A stretch of DNA of 64,000 bases from Paenibacillus selenitireducens (GTDB lineage: Bacteria > Bacillota > Bacilli > Paenibacillales > Paenibacillaceae), in contig NZ_MSZX01000006.1 of assembly GCF_002021565.1 (NCBI RefSeq), positions 310,027 through 374,026 on the forward strand. The letters are read 5' to 3'. The position numbers were made by a program, and so were the translations under genes. The first letter of the stretch is position 1. The number at the start of each line of letters is the position of its first letter. Below, piece after piece: positions 58,868 through 64,000 of the stretch. The notes beneath the pieces were generated by a model. It worked only from the letters and a program-made list of their open reading frames with translations. It made no database searches and had not been told where the DNA came from.

Positions 58868-58910
58868 GATTCTAAGCCTCCACTTTCATACGCGTTCAAT
58901 AAGTCACCCT

Positions 58911-61238
58911 CTAATAGGAAAAAGCGGCTTTTTTCGTTACATAATAACGATTACCTTCAAATTCCCCCTGAGAGATCATCTGCACATCACGAAGCGAACG
59001 CATCACGCCGGGTAAGAACCACACATGAATAGATGCACGAACATCGCCTTCCATATAGGTTAACTTTTCATTCGGATTGATCCCTGTATTGAACTGAATG
59101 AGTGCCAACATTCTTGACATCATTTTTTCATTACGGCTATGAAGCATCAGGAACATCCGAAGATGGTCTTTGTAAGTCAGACGCAGCGGCACGTACTTCG
59201 AGAGCTCCAAATCCCCCTTGTTCACGAGCTCTAACATATCCTGGAGCGCATGCTCAATGCCATAGAGGATGGCCGAGGCAAGGATTAGCAGGGGATGTCC
59301 CATCCGGCTGCATTCCACGAAGCCTTCCATTGTACGAATCGCTAGCCTCGTGCTGAAAATTTCCCCGTAAGCTGCGGATACATTTCCTCCTGGAAGATGA
59401 AATCCATATAAAATGTATTCCAGCTCTTGATTCTTGACATGCAAGGCATTAGACAACTGCTTGTCGACATCATGTGAAGTAAATAAAGACTTCAGCATGG
59501 CTGGTTCAAATCTCGTAAAATGGTTCACCGCATATTCATTCCGATAAAACTCATCCCTGACCCCTTCAAGCATCCCAGCCATACCGCCATAAAGTCCATC
59601 CATCATCGACATCGATTGTTTTCCGGCATCCTCTGGCTGTCCTTCTATGCTCACTGTGTCAGCTTCTCGGTCCTTTTGAGCATTAAAAGTGATGCTGTCA
59701 TCAAAAAACCCCTCAAGTTGATCGAATTCCTGTTGGCTCTCCTTCGCGGTTTGCTTTAGCTTATCTAATAAGCCCAGCACTTCGCTGAGCTTTGCCTTCG
59801 ACTTGGCTTCAGTACGTTTACGTTCTTTATCCGAAGATCTGTTGGTTGCGATAGCTTGTTGCCGTGCTAGAATGATATTCGCGGCATCGCTCCATACATA
59901 AGCCTGTAAATAATCATCGATCTTCCGCTTCATCTGGGTAACTGATTGTTTTAACGGGCCCGAGCTTCCCGATGTACTGGGAATTGATGAAGAGACGACC
60001 GATCGAAAGCTCCCAACCTCGCCTTCAAACCGTTGGAATGAATCCAATTGTCCTTGTACTTCTGCTTCGAATGAATTTACAAAATCGTCCGGCATCACAA
60101 GCTGCTGTACGGTATTTCGAATATCTTGGATCGCGTGGTTTGAATCCCCTTTAAGGTTAGGAACGCCACTCGCAGGAGTACGGCCCTGTCCTACTTGATC
60201 ATAATCTGCATTGTTCTGCTGTTCCGCTTCCGCAATGATTCCCTTCATCTGATCATTGATCTCGCGCACTTCTCCAAATAGAGGCTTCACCTCCTCGAGA
60301 TGTTTGCGATGTTTCTGCTGGATTTGAGTCGCTTCCCGTGCAAAAGAACTACTGAACCACCCCGCTTCTCGTTCATAGTCTGATGTTTCCTCTGCATATT
60401 GGGCGTCTTCATCCGGATCCCGATTCGAATCAGCGTAATTCTTCCGAACATAATCTGCGTATTGAGCTGCAATATCCGCTGCACTGTGAATCGAGCCCAG
60501 CGATGAATCCGTAAGACTGGTCTGCCCATTTGAGAACACATAGTTCGTGTCAAAATGAGTACGCTCCACAAGCTGGCTGGCCTTCTTCTGCGCCTCCATT
60601 ATCCGATCCACCAACTTCTCCCGCTTCTCATAAAGTTTTTGCAGCTTGACTAAGAGGTCCGTGGTTTTGGATGCTTCCTTCATCACCAGCGAAAGGGGCT
60701 TAAATCGATTCACAATCTCTAACGTAAAATCGATGGGTGCCTTATATTTCATTTCTTCAAGGATTTGCCGTTCAAAGACAGGATACCGCCCGAGTTCTGA
60801 TGATCCATTGACGCTCTGGGAATCAAGTGTTGTGTCTAGAAGACGAAACGCTTCACCCTTCCGTGAGCGAATTCCTGTGCTCTCCGCCACACTGGAAGCT
60901 AACAATTCATTCGAATCACTGCCGCCTAACGCAAACAAACCATATTTTTCTTGCAATGCAGGCTCATAACTGGACATCACAGAGCGAATCCCTGACTTGG
61001 CTAGCTGCTCAGTTTGTAATTGAAAGGCTGTAATTCTGGCATAATCGATAAATACAGCAACAAACATAAAAATAATGGCTACCATCATGATAAGAAAAAC
61101 CGACACCGAACCTTGCTGACGGTATAACAAACGACGCAAGGGGACGAAGCCCCTGCGTAACGGATGCTGCACTTTTTCCTTGCTGGGATGTTCCTTATAT
61201 TTGATGGAATGTTCCTTATATGGGTGATCGTTGCGCAT
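58911..61238 (-). CDS. Large DUF5702-like Tad-locus protein
   Basis: A 775-aa protein with a short basic leader, one membrane helix after QQGSVSVFLIMMVAIIFMF (about residues 43-61) and a very large extracytoplasmic region. That region has long charged, probably coiled-coil stretches (about 180-560) and no cysteine pairs of note. It resembles DUF5702 proteins found in Firmicute Tad operons. The prepilin-like cleavage context is G|SVSVF: the position that is Glu in its neighbours is Phe. GGGGGAGG precedes the ATG at 61238. Two copies of a KYKEH/YKEH pattern sit in the leader. Confidence 0.75.
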   Translation of the reverse strand: MRNDHPYKEHSIKYKEHPSKEKVQHPLRRGFVPLRRLLYRQQGSVSVFLIMMVAIIFMFVAVFIDYARITAFQLQTEQLAKSGIRSVMSSYEPALQEKYGLFALGGSDSNELLASSVAESTGIRSRKGEAFRLLDTTLDSQSVNGSSELGRYPVFERQILEEMKYKAPIDFTLEIVNRFKPLSLVMKEASKTTDLLVKLQKLYEKREKLVDRIMEAQKKASQLVERTHFDTNYVFSNGQTSLTDSSLGSIHSAADIAAQYADYVRKNYADSNRDPDEDAQYAEETSDYEREAGWFSSSFAREATQIQQKHRKHLEEVKPLFGEVREINDQMKGIIAEAEQQNNADYDQVGQGRTPASGVPNLKGDSNHAIQDIRNTVQQLVMPDDFVNSFEAEVQGQLDSFQRFEGEVGSFRSVVSSSIPSTSGSSGPLKQSVTQMKRKIDDYLQAYVWSDAANIILARQQAIATNRSSDKERKRTEAKSKAKLSEVLGLLDKLKQTAKESQQEFDQLEGFFDDSITFNAQKDREADTVSIEGQPEDAGKQSMSMMDGLYGGMAGMLEGVRDEFYRNEYAVNHFTRFEPAMLKSLFTSHDVDKQLSNALHVKNQELEYILYGFHLPGGNVSAAYGEIFSTRLAIRTMEGFVECSRMGHPLLILASAILYGIEHALQDMLELVNKGDLELSKYVPLRLTYKDHLRMFLMLHSRNEKMMSRMLALIQFNTGINPNEKLTYMEGDVRASIHVWFLPGVMRSLRDVQMISQGEFEGNRYYVTKKAAFSY

Positions 61239-61264
61239 GTCCTCCCCCAGTCGATAGGTATTGA

Positions 61265-61966
61265 CTATTTCGTTCCATGGCTGAGCTTGCCCTTCAGCAC
61301 TTCGCCAGCTTGATCTTTCGTTACGGCAGCTCCATCTGAAACCCCTACTCCTTTGAACTTCGCTCCATAGTACCGAGCCAATTCGACGGTTCGGATAAAC
61401 TCCACTGGATCTGCCACCGTACTGGTTATTTTCACTTGCAAGGGCATACGCCCCATGATCCACTCTAAGGGCGCCAATCGAACCGGATTTTCGAAGTTAA
61501 CGGTGATCTCACGCTTCCAGATTTGATTCTGATAATGAATATCCCCCTTTAGTGCTGCAGGTACAAATGCAGCTGGAGATGCTATTTTACGTGTAGGAAG
61601 GGAGGCACGCTCCCCCGCTTCTTGATGTAAGTCATAGGATACGCTATGGACATTCGAGCCGATTCCGAACAGGATATCCAATGCCTGATCATCGGTTAAC
61701 CTCCAATACAACCCATCAAATTGCCCGTGCTGGAAGGCGCCTGTCTTCACTTCCTTGTGCGAGTTATCCCAGTTATAGGTTATGCGCTCAGCTGTTGAAG
61801 CGCCGACATAGACAAGCACCACTTGTTGGTACATATACAAGCAGAAGAACAATAACACCATGATGATCATAAAAATGAACGGAAATAGCATAGAGGCTTC
61901 CACCGTAAAGGTTCCTTCTTCACGAAATAGCGATTTGATCCTGAAATGAAGCTGGGAAGGATACAT
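61265..61966 (-). CDS. TadE-like pseudopilin
   Basis: A 233-aa protein with prepilin-type site EEG|TFTVEASMLFPF (Glu at +5), one hydrophobic helix (about residues 25-50) and a mixed extracytoplasmic domain. It is typical of TadE proteins needed for Flp pilus assembly. GAGGG overlaps the end of the flp gene and supports the ATG at 61966, one base after the flp stop. Confidence 0.85.
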   Translation of the reverse strand: MYPSQLHFRIKSLFREEGTFTVEASMLFPFIFMIIMVLLFFCLYMYQQVVLVYVGASTAERITYNWDNSHKEVKTGAFQHGQFDGLYWRLTDDQALDILFGIGSNVHSVSYDLHQEAGERASLPTRKIASPAAFVPAALKGDIHYQNQIWKREITVNFENPVRLAPLEWIMGRMPLQVKITSTVADPVEFIRTVELARYYGAKFKGVGVSDGAAVTKDQAGEVLKGKLSHGTK

Positions 61967-61967
61967 C

Positions 61968-62156
61968 TTAGCCCTCAAATAATTTATCTGATTCCGAAGT
62001 TGCTTTTCCCATCAAGCGCTCAATAAACTCCATAATTTTATCTTTGAATAACAATACGATCACAACCAATACCGCAATGATAAAAATGATTTCAACTGTG
62101 CCAAGTCCATCCTCATCTTTCCATACGTCATTCAGCAACTTCCCTAGATTCAACAT
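61968..62156 (-). CDS. Flp-type major pilin
   Basis: A 62-aa prepilin. The leader MLNLGKLLNDVWKDEDG is followed by LGTVE, giving the G-x4-E processing site, and then by a hydrophobic helix (about residues 20-40) and a short charged tail. This is the Flp1 type of Tad pilin. GGGAGAG precedes the ATG at 7 nt. Small size and the position between tadC and tadE fit the major subunit. Confidence 0.88.
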   Translation of the reverse strand: MLNLGKLLNDVWKDEDGLGTVEIIFIIAVLVVIVLLFKDKIMEFIERLMGKATSESDKLFEG

Positions 62157-62197
62157 TTCATTTCTCTCCCTTATTATTCAAGTTATAAACCTAGACT

Positions 62198-63079
62198 CTA
62201 GCCATTCATCATTAAAAACATCGGCGTACATACCAGGACAAGCAGAACAAAAAATACCATCACCATCGGAAACACCAGCTTTGAAGATGCTTCCTCCCCC
62301 CGCACACGGCTGACTGCTTTTCGCTTCTCCCATAACACACGCGATAAATCCCGCAAAGCGACGACGAATTCGTCTCCCCCTCGGCGGTAATTAAGCATAA
62401 TCGTGGTCGTAAATATGGAGACTTCTTGTACGGCGCACCGTTTGCTGAACTGTTCGAAAGACTGCTGGAATGAATATCCGCTATGCCATTCGTGAACCAT
62501 TTGGATCAGCTCTTTGTACAACGGGTGATCCCCATGCGCCTTCTTGCGCTCTACACATTGCATCAAAGCCTTCTGAACCGTCTCACCTGCATTCACAAGC
62601 AAAATCATTTGATTCAAAAACTCCGGCAGTTCAATTAATAAGTCTTGCTCCCGTCGAACGACCCGCTTGGTTAAATCCTTCACCATGGCCACGGGAAGCA
62701 GGATCGCAAGCACAGCGCCCACGCCAAACCCCATGACTTGCCCATCGGTTAACAAAGGCAGCACACAGCCAAAGACCAACATCAAGAAAGCATAGTTCAA
62801 CAATTCAGCCATGAACATGGCACTATATTTCGCAGCAACCTGTGTACCATACAGAATTTGCATGGCCCGTTGGATTGTATAGAAGAGAGCTGGAAACCGC
62901 TCGATCCATCTCACTTTCTCTAAAATCAGCAACATGGGCGGAGCAAATCGCTCCAATCGTAGGTTCAGCACTTTCGTGATTGGAGCATCCACGGGATATC
63001 TCTTTCGTCCGACCTGATAACAACCACACCATAGGAGAAGCAATACCCCTAGGAGTACTCCCCATACCACGCTAGGCAC
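62198..63079 (-). CDS. tadC: Tad pilus inner-membrane platform protein, TadC-like
   Basis: A 293-aa GspF/TadC-type protein with membrane helices near both ends (about 7-22, 80-115, 270-290) and the T2SSF-like segment FLNQMILLVNAGETVQKALMQ. A GTG start has AAAGGAGG at 9-nt spacing. It pairs with TadB to form the assembly platform that works with the TadA ATPase. Confidence 0.87.
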   Translation of the reverse strand: MPSVVWGVLLGVLLLLWCGCYQVGRKRYPVDAPITKVLNLRLERFAPPMLLILEKVRWIERFPALFYTIQRAMQILYGTQVAAKYSAMFMAELLNYAFLMLVFGCVLPLLTDGQVMGFGVGAVLAILLPVAMVKDLTKRVVRREQDLLIELPEFLNQMILLVNAGETVQKALMQCVERKKAHGDHPLYKELIQMVHEWHSGYSFQQSFEQFSKRCAVQEVSIFTTTIMLNYRRGGDEFVVALRDLSRVLWEKRKAVSRVRGEEASSKLVFPMVMVFFVLLVLVCTPMFLMMNG

Positions 63080-63109
63080 GCCTTAGAACCTCCTTTCAAC
63101 GAACTATCG

Positions 63110-63988
63110 CTATACGCGAATATCCATGATTTTCAGAATCCAAACACTGCAAGCGATAAGTCCGAATAATGCAAATGTGGATACGATGATGCCCACGCCA
63201 GAATACATTGGTGTCATAAAATCAGGCGCGCTCATATTCAGAAATGCTAAAAAGCCGACAGGTGCCAACATGATGACCTTCGATTCAAATTTCTTCTGCG
63301 CTACCATCACCGATATCTCTTGCTGAATGTCAATTTTCTCTCCAATCATCGTGGAGGTTCGTCGTACAACCTCGACTAAATCCCCGCCGGTTCGCTTGCA
63401 AGCTGTAAATACATCCGCAAAATTCGTAATATCCTCGATTCCTGCCCTACGACTGAAATCCTGAACGGCCTCCTCAATCGGTTCACCATTCTCTAATCGG
63501 AATCGGATTATCCGAAACTCTCGGATCAGATCGGTATTCGCGTCCGGATACAAGAGCTGTAAATCTTGTACAACCTCATAAAAGGCATTCTCCACAGACC
63601 TTCCGGCTGCAAGCGAGGAGGATAACGAATAGAGTGCCTGCTTGAACTGTAAGCTCAATTCGGATCTCCGCTTGTGAAGCAAGGCTCTCCGCCGAAATCG
63701 AGGGTACATGGCCCCCAAGCCTACACACGGGAGAGCAACGATCACATGGTGATAGAATAAATACCCTATCACTCCCCCTGCGGATCCTGCGATCATAAAA
63801 GCGGTCATCCATTGACGTCGGGTCAGCGTGTATTCGGTGTATTGTGTTAAACCTTCATCTGATTCTGTCTTATGAACCTCGTCATCCTTCTCTGATGTAT
63901 CCTGTTGCCTGCTGCGTTTCTTCTCCTGAGCAATCAAGATCCCTCCAGTAATCAGAATAGCCGCCAGGACGAGGATAACCATACTCAT
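63110..63988 (-). CDS. tadB: Tad pilus inner-membrane platform protein, TadB-like
   Basis: A 292-aa protein with an N-terminal membrane helix, a helix pair (about 65-95), the T2SSF domain with SLSSSLAAGRSVENAFYEVVQDL and FADVFTACKRTGGDLVEVVRRT, and C-terminal helices. GAGGGGTGA precedes the ATG, very close to the right edge of the window. The operon clearly continues upstream; tadA (ATPase) would be expected next. Confidence 0.88.
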   Translation of the reverse strand: MSMVILVLAAILITGGILIAQEKKRSRQQDTSEKDDEVHKTESDEGLTQYTEYTLTRRQWMTAFMIAGSAGGVIGYLFYHHVIVALPCVGLGAMYPRFRRRALLHKRRSELSLQFKQALYSLSSSLAAGRSVENAFYEVVQDLQLLYPDANTDLIREFRIIRFRLENGEPIEEAVQDFSRRAGIEDITNFADVFTACKRTGGDLVEVVRRTSTMIGEKIDIQQEISVMVAQKKFESKVIMLAPVGFLAFLNMSAPDFMTPMYSGVGIIVSTFALFGLIACSVWILKIMDIRV

Positions 63989-64000
63989 GATTCACCCCTC

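Overview
The window looks like chromosomal DNA of an endospore-former-type Firmicute, most probably Paenibacillaceae. The grounds are the protein families (BceRS-AB-like module, DUF3949 and DUF2621 small proteins, Tad pilus locus with a DUF5702-like protein, DUF6382-FHA protein), strong GGAGG ribosome binding sites, frequent GTG/TTG starts, CymR- and NrdR-like sites, and a moderate GC content. No rRNA, tRNA, insertion sequence, phage gene or CRISPR array was seen. The lineage is inferred from family content and was not tested by any search.

Layout. 1-12 kb is housekeeping: a partial alpha/beta hydrolase, an M48 peptidase, thiD, a pirin pair, an M29 aminopeptidase with a YdeI-like protein, a DODA-type dioxygenase behind a promoter flanked by a perfect inverted repeat, a GH78 rhamnosidase with a divergent AraC regulator, and an MBL hydrolase with a zinc-ribbon protein. 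11.8-12.1 kb holds two kinds of intergenic repeat. 12.2-13.8 kb has two tandem secreted CAP-domain paralogues. 13.9-21.9 kb is a minus-strand cobalamin operon (btuF-btuC-btuD-cobT-cobU-cobS-cobQ, then a PAP2 phosphatase) led by a cobalamin riboswitch with an intrinsic terminator. 22.1-26.5 kb is a plus-strand bacitracin-type resistance module (response regulator, kinase, ABC ATPase, FtsX-type permease). It sits between the first cobalamin operon and a second one (cobD decarboxylase-cbiZ-cbiB, 26.5-29.3 kb). Together the two cobalamin loci encode uptake of corrinoids, removal of the nucleotide loop (CbiZ) and its rebuilding, which is a corrinoid salvage and remodelling pathway. No corrin-ring genes lie in the window.

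29.5-33.6 kb carries lplA, an EamA transporter, a Cof-type phosphatase and a LrgAB-like pair. 33.6-36.4 kb carries the anaerobic ribonucleotide reductase nrdD-nrdG, with a pair of NrdR-box-like sites and a terminator hairpin in its leader, and a thiamine-binding MTH1187 protein. 36.5-41.3 kb has a membrane-anchored alpha/beta hydrolase and a fusion of a Cas4/RecB-like nuclease to an XPD/DinG-type helicase. 41.6-45.5 kb is a sulfate ABC importer (cysT-cysW-cysA-sbp) behind a CymR-like site. 45.7-55.8 kb is central metabolism and repair: a TetR regulator with YigZ, pgi, a beta-hydroxyacid dehydrogenase, tkt-ppnP, nfo-purU, a DUF2621 protein and a TIGR01777 epimerase.

55.8-64 kb is the distal part of a minus-strand Tad/Flp pilus operon: tadB, tadC, flp pilin, two TadE-like pseudopilins, a large DUF5702-like protein, a small prepilin peptidase and an FHA protein. 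The operon's start, with the expected tadA ATPase, lies beyond the right edge. The features judged most worth a second look are the processing-site pattern across the four pilin-like proteins, the FHA protein ending the Tad operon, the nrdD leader, the PAP2 gene in the cobalamin operon, the palindromic intergenic repeat at 11.9-12.1 kb and the nuclease-helicase fusion.
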